The notes below the pieces were generated by a model that saw only the letters and a list, made by a program, of their open reading frames with translations, searched no databases and was not told the DNA's origin. The translations under genes and the position numbers were made by a program. Of a stretch of 64,000 nt of DNA, positions 57,201 to 64,000 are shown one piece after another. The stretch's first letter is position 1, and each line of letters starts with the position of its first letter. The stretch is from Ignavibacteria bacterium RIFCSPLOWO2_12_FULL_56_21 (GTDB taxonomy: Bacteria > Bacteroidota > Ignavibacteria > UBA10030), in contig MHAK01000121.1 of the NCBI GenBank assembly GCA_001802945.1, positions 1-64,000 on the forward strand, written 5' to 3'.

Positions 57201-57276
57201 TGCGCCGACGAACGTTCCGCGTTCGCGTCAATCGTACGGCTTGACCGCGGACTTCGGCGTGAGGGTTGTGTGGTAA
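54268..57276 (+). CDS. TonB-dependent receptor of the oligosaccharide-uptake type
   Basis: A 1002-residue outer-membrane receptor. ATG 54268 lies four bases after the repressor stop; an in-frame ATG at 54313 would give a cleaner signal peptide (MKSGPRGALTVFCAVVAMSAQA). A carboxypeptidase-like domain follows (GSVEGIVRDAATHETLPYASV to DLVSVG). The plug has PDANAAESVGRLPGVSIIRNAGEG, VVRGLQPKYNAILVDGVRL and KAVTPDQDPDVLGGTVNF, the pattern of the Caulobacter/Xanthomonas receptors that import oligosaccharides and usually act without a SusD partner. The beta-barrel ends ADFGVRVVW. No susD-like gene is nearby. With GH18 and chitobiose phosphorylase downstream, chitooligosaccharides are the expected cargo. 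Confidence 0.88.
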   Translation: MTSPDIAPLMDKSRIMKSGPRGALTVFCAVVAMSAQATGADLPGGTLLSRAGGSVEGIVRDAATHETLPYASVVLAGTSFGAACDAEGKYAIRNIPAGTYQLRASYVGYRPLEVTIDVVDAENARRDLDLVSVGLEGQEVIVTGQARGQKHAINEQLASPRIMNAVSSSRIKEMPDANAAESVGRLPGVSIIRNAGEGTQIVVRGLQPKYNAILVDGVRLASSGADDRGADLSMISSQMLDGIEVTKAVTPDQDPDVLGGTVNFKLREAGRGEEGFRLGVTSQGAYNGLENAPNKFNNFKTIALAEGRFLDESFGVFAQADIERRNLTSNDLGAAYTNLGSEIPKYITQSLNLNHIPRDRRRVNGTVVMDYQHTDGKVTLSNFGSTGVTDIENRGESYDVANNLHRYSLRHERSTLNIITNSFGLEHRLYDVTANLKLSHTYSETKNPNDWTVGFQQGSAGLDAFVNAPDIDPREVPKAANNDTNATYLGSIVTNSSFSRERALTVSLDLETSVNLAEILSVTFKTGGKYRRQTRSYMYDQSGGQGLGLQSAVFVDSLIASHFSSTAQYANTTSIPIVPFMDPAFQYGKFLGGDYPMFLPLNFAMLAEMVSYIKSRSALLAQRGDVAYFHDQFNSTSRNFSGSEGQSAFYIMATMNVGSDLTIIPGVRYQRLFTAYTAPRGIQNTSSALGGTYFHYDTTLSVGHDFWLPAFVLKYKPFTWCDARFSFTNTIAYPDYRAIVPRIDIAIGGAIAWNNYQLTPSRSRNYDAYLSFYDNTIGLFTAGAFLKQIDDLIYGWNFFVTGADALQYYPPGLAAGTPTGVYNVSTYVNNPYRVDNWGIELDWQTHFWYLPSPLNGLVLNVNFTHIFSRAEYPYTDRVRVGRTFVYVDTSFVDRLLSQPDNIVNLSVGYDYGGFSLRVSMLHQADVFTQVNYWPQLRSSTDKYTRWDMSVKQDLPWFGLQLFGDVNNLNNVNDISLLHAPTNVPRSRQSYGLTADFGVRVVW

Positions 57277-57439
57277 CGGTGGAAGGACGTCAAGTGTACG
57301 CATCACAGAAGCAGCTTGTGAACATGCCAACACTCACACAGGATCCAGGGGGAGAGGAGGTGACATCACGAATTTGTTTTTATCAGAGGTACCACAGCAA
57401 CATGCATCATTCATCCATTCCTTTTTCGGGAGGCGAATT

Positions 57440-59185
57440 ATGAAACAGTCAGTTACCGCAACTGTATGCGTTGCGGTCGCAGCGCTTTTGTTGCTTCCAG
57501 GCGCGACCTTCGCACAAACCCTCGCGGTCTATGCGAACGGGCCGACGCTGGACCAGGTGATCATTGGCGATACACTCGCCAATGGAACCAGGGCGCACAA
57601 CGTATACCAGCTCGTGTCGCGCGACACGACATACCTGTTCGATGCGACCATCACGCTGAGGTCAAATGTGTCGATCATCGGCGTGGCGGACCCGTCGACG
57701 GGACGACTGCCCTGCATTCAACCCGATGTCCTGGGTGACAATTCCATCCCCGGCGTCTTGTTCACGCTCACGGGGTCAGGCACAGAGTATTCGTTCAAGA
57801 ACCTCTATCTCCTCGGCATTTCCATCGACAACACGCCGAATTACGGATCCGGACAGGCAATCCAGGTGACCGGCGACAACATTCGGCTGGCCGTAGACAA
57901 CTGCGTATTCGAACAATGGTCGCAATTCGCCATCGGCTACGCCGGCAATTGGGACAAATTCTTCATCACAAACTGCAAATTCCGCAACATGACGACGCAG
58001 CCGAACCAGTGGTACGTGGGCGAACTTCTGCGGAATGAAAACTATGCCGGTGCTTTCAAGACCGACTCCATTGTCATACGCTACAATACGATGCTCTGCG
58101 TCAGCGGATATGCAACGGCCGCGACAGGCGGGATCGTGAACTACTATGAATTCTCGCACAACAACGTGGTCTACACGTTCAAGAATCCGTTCTTCCTGGA
58201 CAGAATGACAAACGCCAAGTTTAACAACAACCTCTTCTACGGCGCGTACGCAGGCGGACAGACCAAAGCGGAATTCGCTGGGTGGGATTCCTTCACCCCG
58301 AACACCGGACCGTCGATCATCACGATGGGACCCCTGGATTCCACGACGGCGGCGATCCTGCTGGGCCATGCTTCCACGGGTGCCGGCGATCCGGCAGCCG
58401 AGGCTCTCAGGAATGTCGAAGTGAAGAACAACGTCTATTTCTGGCCATCCGGACTCACGTCATTCTGGACGGCTTGGAACGACACCGCACACATCGATTC
58501 GGTCTACACGCCGACATGGATGAATGCTCCCACCGCCAACATGTTCGCGACCAGCGCACAATGGCCCGGTTTCGTGGATCTGGGCAATCTGAACGTCGAC
58601 CCCGGTTTTGGAGCTTCCATCCCGGGAGCTTTGAATGCCGGCACAGCCAACGCCAACGGTGTCGGACTGCTGAACTGGTTCACGGCGGTCCGAACGGGCA
58701 CAGGGGTGACGGAAACGTACGGATACAAGATCACACAGGTTGGGACAGCGGAAAACTGGACCCCCATCTGGCCTCTTCCGGAAACGCAGGATATGAAGTA
58801 CACGAACGCCTCCCTGCTGACCGGCGGCACCGACGGACGTCCTATCGGCGATCCATATTGGTTCAACGGACCTAACGGCGGCCCAACGGGCGTCGAACTT
58901 CCGACCGATGCAGTCCCCGGCACGTTCGCGTTGTTAGCGGCATATCCGAATCCGTTCAACCCTGCCACGCATCTCAGCTATTCGCTCCCTGCGACCGGCA
59001 GCGTCAACCTGAAGGTCTACAACATCCTCGGTCAGGTCGTCGCAACGCTGGTCAACGGTGAGATCCAATCGGCTGGCACACATGCGGTCGTGGTAGACAT
59101 GGCCGGAAGGAGCTCGGGCCTCTACATAGCCGTGCTCGAGCAGGGAAACAGTCGCGCCATGCAGAAACTGGTGTTCGTGAAGTGA
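57440..59185 (+). CDS. Secreted beta-helix protein with T9SS sorting domain
   Basis: A 581-residue exported protein. The ATG at 57440 follows CGGGAGG and starts a clear signal peptide (MKQSVTATVCVAVAALLLLPGATFAQ). Residues about 60-340 show repeated short strands and Asn-rich turns (FKNLYLLGISIDN, IRLAVDNCVFEQWS, FFITNCKFRNM, VEVKNNVYFW) typical of a right-handed parallel beta-helix, the fold of many polysaccharide lyases and binding proteins. The end, YPNPFNPATHLSY to MQKLVFVK, is a T9SS signal. No catalytic residues of a known lyase are evident. In the chitin locus it may bind the polymer or glycans associated with it. The 163-base gap upstream shows nothing else. Confidence 0.75.
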   Translation: MKQSVTATVCVAVAALLLLPGATFAQTLAVYANGPTLDQVIIGDTLANGTRAHNVYQLVSRDTTYLFDATITLRSNVSIIGVADPSTGRLPCIQPDVLGDNSIPGVLFTLTGSGTEYSFKNLYLLGISIDNTPNYGSGQAIQVTGDNIRLAVDNCVFEQWSQFAIGYAGNWDKFFITNCKFRNMTTQPNQWYVGELLRNENYAGAFKTDSIVIRYNTMLCVSGYATAATGGIVNYYEFSHNNVVYTFKNPFFLDRMTNAKFNNNLFYGAYAGGQTKAEFAGWDSFTPNTGPSIITMGPLDSTTAAILLGHASTGAGDPAAEALRNVEVKNNVYFWPSGLTSFWTAWNDTAHIDSVYTPTWMNAPTANMFATSAQWPGFVDLGNLNVDPGFGASIPGALNAGTANANGVGLLNWFTAVRTGTGVTETYGYKITQVGTAENWTPIWPLPETQDMKYTNASLLTGGTDGRPIGDPYWFNGPNGGPTGVELPTDAVPGTFALLAAYPNPFNPATHLSYSLPATGSVNLKVYNILGQVVATLVNGEIQSAGTHAVVVDMAGRSSGLYIAVLEQGNSRAMQKLVFVK

Positions 59186-59390
59186 TCAACCGGGAACCCT
59201 GGGAGAATGCGGCAGCCGTCTGCACCTCCCCGTGTTCTCTGCAACACCGCCCGTCGTTCGCCTGCGCGGAACGCCCTTTGCGCAGGCGGGCACGGGTGCA
59301 TCTCTACAGCCGCATCTTGGCTCTCCTTCTCTGGAGAAGCTTTCCCTGGTCATACGCCTGCAGGGCCTCACACCAACGCCTCCGAACCCG

Positions 59391-60671
59391 ATGACTGCGA
59401 CGCCGCCACGCACTTCGCATCCCTCACTGTGGGTGCCGTCGTTGTATTTTGCCGAAGGGCTCCCGTTCGTGGCGATCGCAACGGTCTCGGTACTCATGTA
59501 CAAAGACCTCGGGATCTCCGACGCCGAAATCGCCTTTTATACGACTCTCGTTACCTGGCCGTGGACATTGAAGCCGTTATGGGGACCGCTCCTCGAAATG
59601 TTCAAAACGAAGCGGTATTTCGTCATCGCGACCCAATTCGCCGGCGCCGCAGCGTTTGGCCTTATCGCATTCTCGCTTCCGCTCGAGGGTTTCTTCCCGT
59701 ATACGCTGGCTTTGTTGGCGATCCTTGCCTTTAACTCGGCTACGCATGACATCGCCGCCGACGGCGTATATGTGAATGTACTCTCGGAGCCCGAGCAAGC
59801 GCGATTCGTGGGGTGGCAGGGGGCGTGCTACAACATCGCCAAGATCACGGCTCAGGGAGCGCTCGTGTATCTCGCCGGTTCGCTCCAACACGACTATGGG
59901 GTACTTCATGCGTGGATGATCGTCATGGCTGTCTTCGGCGTTGTCATGTTTCTGCTCGCCCTGTGGCACGCACGATTTCTTCCGTCTGGAGGCGCAGCAA
60001 CCCGTGTCTCCACGGCGGGTGAGGCGCTCAGCACATTTCGCGACGTTGTCCGGACATTTGTTCAGAAGAAGTTCATTTGGTGGGGAATCGCGTTCATCGT
60101 GCTCTACAGGTTCGCCGAGGGGCAAGCGATCAAGATCGTCCCTTTGTTCTTTCGGGCGGCGCGCGAGTCGGGAGGTCTCGGACTTTCGACTGCGGAGATC
60201 GGCGTCATATACGGAACATTTGGAGCGGGGGCGTTCATCCTGGGTTCCATACTGGCCGGGTACTTTACTGCGCGGCGCGGCCTTCGCCGATCGCTTTTCG
60301 TGCTCTGTTGTTTCTTCAATATCCCGTTCGCCGCATATGCCTTCCTGGCCGCCATGCAGCCGGAAAGCTACATCGTCATTAGCGCCGCCGTCGTATTCGA
60401 ATACTTCGGATACGGTTTTGGGTTTGTCGGGCTGATCCTCTACATGATGCAGCAGATCGCGCCCGGCCCGTACAAAATGGCTCATTACGCATTCGCCACG
60501 GGCGTCATGTACCTGGGATTCATGATTCCCTCGATGCTGAGCGGCTTCATCAGCGATTTTCTCGGCTACCGCATCTTCTTCCTTTGGGTTATGATCGCTA
60601 CGATCCCTTCATTCCTCGTCGCCTGGTATGTGCCTTTCAAACAGTCCGAGAACGCCGAGGTGGCAGCATGA
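59391..60671 (+). CDS. AmpG-like MFS permease (PAT family)
   Basis: A 426-residue inner-membrane transporter with about 12 helices. The N-terminal pattern LYFAEGLPFVAIATVSVLMYKDLGISDAEIAFYTTLVTWPWTLKPLWGPLLE matches AmpG and its relatives, which import GlcNAc-containing muropeptide disaccharides by proton symport. The ATG at 59391 is used; the open frame extends upstream to 59232 without membrane character, and the 205-base gap before it holds nothing recognisable. The chitinase gene overlaps its stop (ATGA). Sitting between a chitinase and a TonB receptor, it is a good candidate for the importer of chitobiose or related GlcNAc disaccharides. Confidence 0.8.
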   Translation: MTATPPRTSHPSLWVPSLYFAEGLPFVAIATVSVLMYKDLGISDAEIAFYTTLVTWPWTLKPLWGPLLEMFKTKRYFVIATQFAGAAAFGLIAFSLPLEGFFPYTLALLAILAFNSATHDIAADGVYVNVLSEPEQARFVGWQGACYNIAKITAQGALVYLAGSLQHDYGVLHAWMIVMAVFGVVMFLLALWHARFLPSGGAATRVSTAGEALSTFRDVVRTFVQKKFIWWGIAFIVLYRFAEGQAIKIVPLFFRAARESGGLGLSTAEIGVIYGTFGAGAFILGSILAGYFTARRGLRRSLFVLCCFFNIPFAAYAFLAAMQPESYIVISAAVVFEYFGYGFGFVGLILYMMQQIAPGPYKMAHYAFATGVMYLGFMIPSMLSGFISDFLGYRIFFLWVMIATIPSFLVAWYVPFKQSENAEVAA

Positions 60672-61888
60672 AGGTGTTCAGCTCAACGGGTTTCCGAACA
60701 GTCGTGCAACGAATGCGCTTCCTGTATCTTGGTCTCTTGATCTTCGGGTCGCTGCAGGGACAGGGAAGGGAAGTCATCGGCTACTATCCTTCGTGGAAAT
60801 GGCGGTCCGGCAATGCATGGTTGTCGCCGGAAAACATACCCTACGAAAAGCTCACGATGATCAATTACGCCTTCTTCTCTCCGGCGCCCGACGGCAACCT
60901 GACAGGCGTCGATACCGTCGGAGATGCGATTATCCTACGGGGAGAAGCGGTCGGTGGACCCATTCCGAGGGCAAAGTCTAAAGGTCTTATCGAATACGCA
61001 CACTCCTTCAGCGTCAGAGTCGTTCTCTCCATCGGCGGATGGGGAGATTCCGGCAATTTTTCAGCAGTGGCTTCGAGTGAAGCGGGACGACGCGCGTTCG
61101 CCCGATCCTGCGTTGACGCGATCAGAAGATTCAAATTCGACGGCATCGACGTTGATTGGGAATATCCGACGTATGCTCCGCACAATGGAAAGCCGGAGGA
61201 CACGGAGAATTGTCTGAGGTTATTCCGGACTCTCCGTGATAGTCTGGATGCGTACGAGGACCGCGTCGGAAGGCCTATTCTCCTGACCGCTGCGATTCCC
61301 GCGACCGACATGCATGCGTCCGGGTTCAACATGCCGGCGCTGGCTCCTCTCCTGGACTACGTCAACGTCATGACATACGATTTCTATGGATCGTTGGACC
61401 CGATCAGCGGTCACAATGCCGCGTTATTCGGAACGTGCGGGGGCGACAGCACCAGGAGTGTCGATGCTTCGTTGAGATTGTTTACGGAACACTACGGCAT
61501 TCCGGCGTCCAAAATCACCTTGGGCATCCCGTTCTACGGCAAGACCTTCGCGATCTGCGGTGGTCCGTGCTCGCCATACGGCCGGGCCGATTCGGCGACG
61601 TCTTCCGTGAGGTCAATTGAGTATGCTGCCATCGATGGTACCATGCGTGGATTCTTACGCTCGTGGGACAATGTCGCACAGGTGCCGTTTGCCGTCGACA
61701 CGACGCGCAATATATTTCTCACCTATGACGACGAATATTCCGTCGCATTGAAAGCGGAGTATGTGATCAACCACGGGGTGGCTGGCGTGATCATTTGGGA
61801 GATCACCGGCGACCAGCTTGGGCAAGGAAAAAGTCCTCTGCTCGACGCGCTCGCCTCCCGGCTCCTGAGGGCGAGGACGCCAAAGTAA
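60668..61888 (+). CDS. GH18 chitinase
   Basis: A 406-residue exported glycoside hydrolase. Signal peptide residues about 15-32 (RMRFLYLGLLIFGSLQGQG). The GH18 barrel begins EVIGYYPSWKW; SIGGWGDSGNF (residues 121-131) is the strand-3 motif; and the catalytic DGIDVDWE is at 158-165 with Glu165 as the acid. MTYDFYG (near 234) supplies the substrate-assisting Tyr region, and VIIWEITGD closes the barrel. It hydrolyses chitin or chitooligosaccharides to GlcNAc disaccharides. Its start overlaps the AmpG-like gene stop by four bases, so the two are co-translated. No carbohydrate-binding module is visible. Confidence 0.92.
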   Translation: MKVFSSTGFRTVVQRMRFLYLGLLIFGSLQGQGREVIGYYPSWKWRSGNAWLSPENIPYEKLTMINYAFFSPAPDGNLTGVDTVGDAIILRGEAVGGPIPRAKSKGLIEYAHSFSVRVVLSIGGWGDSGNFSAVASSEAGRRAFARSCVDAIRRFKFDGIDVDWEYPTYAPHNGKPEDTENCLRLFRTLRDSLDAYEDRVGRPILLTAAIPATDMHASGFNMPALAPLLDYVNVMTYDFYGSLDPISGHNAALFGTCGGDSTRSVDASLRLFTEHYGIPASKITLGIPFYGKTFAICGGPCSPYGRADSATSSVRSIEYAAIDGTMRGFLRSWDNVAQVPFAVDTTRNIFLTYDDEYSVALKAEYVINHGVAGVIIWEITGDQLGQGKSPLLDALASRLLRARTPK

Positions 61889-61928
61889 GTCATGTACACT
61901 CGACGCCCGATCTAACAACGAAGGACCT

Positions 61929-64000
61929 ATGCGGTACGGTTATTTCGACGAGACACGAAACGAGTATGTCATAGAACGTCCCGATGTTCCAGTTTCCTGG
62001 ACGAATTATCTGGGGGTGAGGAACCTTTGCACGGTCATTTCCCACAACGCGGGGGGATACACGTTCTACAAGAATGCCGAACATCACCGAATAACGAGAT
62101 TCCGTCAGAACGGAGTTCCGCTCGATCGGCCGGGCCATTACGTGTATGTCCGTGACGACGAAACGGGAGAATTCTGGTCAGTGTCCTGGCAACCGGTTGG
62201 CAAGGACCTCGCAAAAGCCTCGTATGAATGTCGGCACGGCCTTTCCTATACGTCGTTCCGGTGCAATTATCGAGGGCTTGATGCTGAACAGGTCATGTTT
62301 ATTCCCATCGATGATGATGTCGAATTGTGGGATGTCCGGCTCAGGAATACCGGTGACCGACCGCGAAAGATCAGCATCTTCGCCTACGTTGAATTCTCGT
62401 TTCATCACATCGAGATCGACAATCAGAATCTACAAATGTCCCTGTATGCCGCCGGAACGAATTATGCGGACGGGATCATCGAATACGACTTCTTTTATGA
62501 GCCGTGGATGTATCACTATTTTACCGCGAACGTCGACCCTGACGGCTACGACTGCGTTCGCGATCGATTCCTCGGCGCCTACCGCACGGAAACCAACCCG
62601 ATCAATGTTGAGCGAGGACAGTGTCAGAACAGCTGCGAACTTGGCGGAAATCATTGCGGCGCTTTGCAGAAATCGATAACCCTTCAGCCTGGTGAAAGCT
62701 CTCGGATCGCCTTCATGCTTGGCGTCGGTTCCCGAGCAGAAGCACTCAGGATACGGAACACGTATTCCAACGGCCGCGCCGTCGACCGGGCCTTTACCGC
62801 CTTGGCGGAATACTGGCGAAAGAAACGGTCCGTCTTCCGATGCTCGACGCCGCATCCAGGCATGAACACGATGGTGAATACCTGGACCTTGTTTCAGGCG
62901 GAAACGTGCATCGTGTGGTCGCGGTTTGCATCGTTCATTGAGGTTGGCGGAAGGACGGGTTTGGGCTACCGCGACACGTCACAGGACATCATGGCTGTCG
63001 TCCACTCAAGCCCAGACGCGTGCCGGTTGCGCATCATCGAGTTGTTGCACGGGCAAGTAAGCTCTGGATACGGTCTGCATTTGTTCGACCCCGACGTTTT
63101 TCGGCCGCAGAAGGACAGGCTTCCTGGCGTGAAGCTTCCGACCGTCGTGCCGACGCCGAACGCATCCGACATTATTCACGGGCTTGAAGACGTCTGTTCC
63201 GACGATGCGTTGTGGATCGTCGGATCGATCTGTGAGTATGTGAAGGAGACGGGCGATCTGGCATTCTTCGACCTTTCCGTGCCGTTTGCGGACACCGGCG
63301 AGGGAACCGTCTACGAGCACATGAAACGGTCGCTCGATTTCACCGCCGAACACACCGGCACAAGCGGTATCTGCAAGGGTCTCCGGGCCGACTGGAATGA
63401 TTGTTTGAATCTCGGCGGGGGAGAAAGCGCCATGGTCTCGTTCATGCATCACTGGGCGCTGCGGGCGTTCGTCGAGGCTGCGACGGAACTGGGCAGGTCG
63501 GACGACGCGAATGCGTACGACGCCATGGCCGATCGCGTACGCGATGCATGTGAAAAGGAATTGTGGGATGGCGGATGGTATATCCGTGGTGTGACGCGCA
63601 ACGGGCTCAGGATCGGCTCACATCGCAATGAAGAAGGAAAGATCTTTCTTGAAAGCAATAGCTGGGCTGTCATGAGTGAAGTCGCATCCCGTGAACGGGG
63701 CGTACAATGCATGGATGCGGTAGGGAAGTTCTTGTCGTCTCCCTACGGGCTGCATCTCGTCTGGCCGTCGTTCACAGCACCGAACGACGATATAGGATAT
63801 GTTACACGAGTCTATCCGGGCATCAAGGAAAACGGCGCGATCTTCAGTCATCCGAATCCGTGGGCCATGATAGCCGAATGCAAGCTGGGACGCGGCGATA
63901 AAGCGATGAGTATCTATGATGCGCTCTTGCCGTATCATCACAACGACCGAATCGAAGTGCGTGAGGCGGAGCCCTACTCGTATTGTCAGTTCATCATGGG
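61929..64000 (+). CDS. chbP: N,N'-diacetylchitobiose phosphorylase, GH94 (cut by window end)
   Basis: The first about 690 residues of a cytosolic phosphorylase; the frame is open to the last base, so the C-terminus (perhaps 100 or more residues) lies outside. The sequence follows chitobiose phosphorylase closely: MRYGYFDETRNEYVIERPDVPVSWTNYLG opening split by VISHNAGGY, WTLFQAETCIVWSRFASF, GGRTGLGYRDTSQD, and ADWNDCLNLGGGES, where Asp488 corresponds to the catalytic Asp of the Vibrio enzyme. It converts (GlcNAc)2 plus phosphate to GlcNAc-1-phosphate and GlcNAc, saving one ATP. It follows the GH18 gene by 40 bases. The close match to ChbP rather than cellobiose phosphorylase supports the substrate. 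Confidence 0.9.
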   Translation, partial: MRYGYFDETRNEYVIERPDVPVSWTNYLGVRNLCTVISHNAGGYTFYKNAEHHRITRFRQNGVPLDRPGHYVYVRDDETGEFWSVSWQPVGKDLAKASYECRHGLSYTSFRCNYRGLDAEQVMFIPIDDDVELWDVRLRNTGDRPRKISIFAYVEFSFHHIEIDNQNLQMSLYAAGTNYADGIIEYDFFYEPWMYHYFTANVDPDGYDCVRDRFLGAYRTETNPINVERGQCQNSCELGGNHCGALQKSITLQPGESSRIAFMLGVGSRAEALRIRNTYSNGRAVDRAFTALAEYWRKKRSVFRCSTPHPGMNTMVNTWTLFQAETCIVWSRFASFIEVGGRTGLGYRDTSQDIMAVVHSSPDACRLRIIELLHGQVSSGYGLHLFDPDVFRPQKDRLPGVKLPTVVPTPNASDIIHGLEDVCSDDALWIVGSICEYVKETGDLAFFDLSVPFADTGEGTVYEHMKRSLDFTAEHTGTSGICKGLRADWNDCLNLGGGESAMVSFMHHWALRAFVEAATELGRSDDANAYDAMADRVRDACEKELWDGGWYIRGVTRNGLRIGSHRNEEGKIFLESNSWAVMSEVASRERGVQCMDAVGKFLSSPYGLHLVWPSFTAPNDDIGYVTRVYPGIKENGAIFSHPNPWAMIAECKLGRGDKAMSIYDALLPYHHNDRIEVREAEPYSYCQFIM

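Noticed and set aside
59577-60485. 302-residue open frame on the - strand
   Set aside because: Antisense to the AmpG-like permease; the sequence is a low-complexity charged shadow.
1-64000. tRNA, rRNA, CRISPR arrays, insertion sequences, prophage
   Set aside because: I looked for these in the gaps and found no cloverleaf, repeat-spacer array, transposase or phage gene.

Overview
The window reads as chromosome from a free-living, Gram-negative, polysaccharide-degrading bacterium of the Fibrobacteres-Chlorobi-Bacteroidetes group, probably an Ignavibacteria-like member of the Bacteroidota. The evidence is indirect because no rRNA or single-copy marker is present. Three secreted proteins end in a PNPFNP / FlgD-like C-terminal domain of the kind used as type IX secretion (T9SS) cargo signals. 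There is a PorV-like outer-membrane protein and two TonB-dependent receptors with N-terminal carboxypeptidase-like domains. GC content looks moderate to high and even, apart from an AT-rich promoter region near 52.86-53.04 kb. Nearly the whole window is coding. I see no tRNA, rRNA, CRISPR array, insertion sequence or phage gene.

Layout. (1) 0-5.2 kb: a FucP-like sugar permease, a ROK-type sugar kinase and a large T9SS-type secreted protein with a deacetylase-like N-terminal region. (2) 5.2-26.7 kb: a PHP-family hydrolase divergent from an RpiR-type regulator, then a long run of closely spaced + strand genes. These encode secreted proteins, a TonB-dependent receptor, a PorV-like protein, glycerol kinase, a GlpT-like antiporter, an exported AlkP-fold hydrolase, an amino acid/choline-type permease, GlpA-like and GlpB-like flavoproteins and a SurA-like chaperone. 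I read this as a glycerol-3-phosphate acquisition system, possibly for glycerophosphodiesters. (3) 26.9-31.7 kb: fumarase, a P460-like c-heme lipoprotein, SnoaL-like and hemerythrin-like proteins, an unknown 150-residue protein and a second AlkP-fold protein. (4) 31.7-35.0 kb: four minus-strand envelope genes (two lipoproteins, two small exported or outer-membrane proteins). (5) 35.3-41 kb: LemA, an HtpX-like protease, a GH29 fucosidase and glycogen phosphorylase. (6) 41.1-47.9 kb: a xylose-type module of Na+/sugar symporter, xylulokinase and convergent GH3 beta-xylosidase, plus a membrane protein. (7) 48.2-52.7 kb: the glutamate synthase large subunit. (8) 52.9-64.0 kb: a ROK repressor behind a clear sigma70-like promoter and a perfect palindrome, followed by a TonB receptor, a beta-helix T9SS protein, an AmpG-like permease, a GH18 chitinase and a GH94 chitobiose phosphorylase cut by the window end.

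The most coherent undescribed system is region 8. It looks like a complete SusD-less, phosphorolytic chitin pathway: secreted GH18, TonB-dependent uptake, an AmpG-type carrier for the disaccharide, then phosphorolysis to GlcNAc-1-phosphate plus GlcNAc, under one ROK regulator. The second candidate is the operon of region 2, which joins outer-membrane uptake and T9SS-type parts to glycerol-3-phosphate catabolism.
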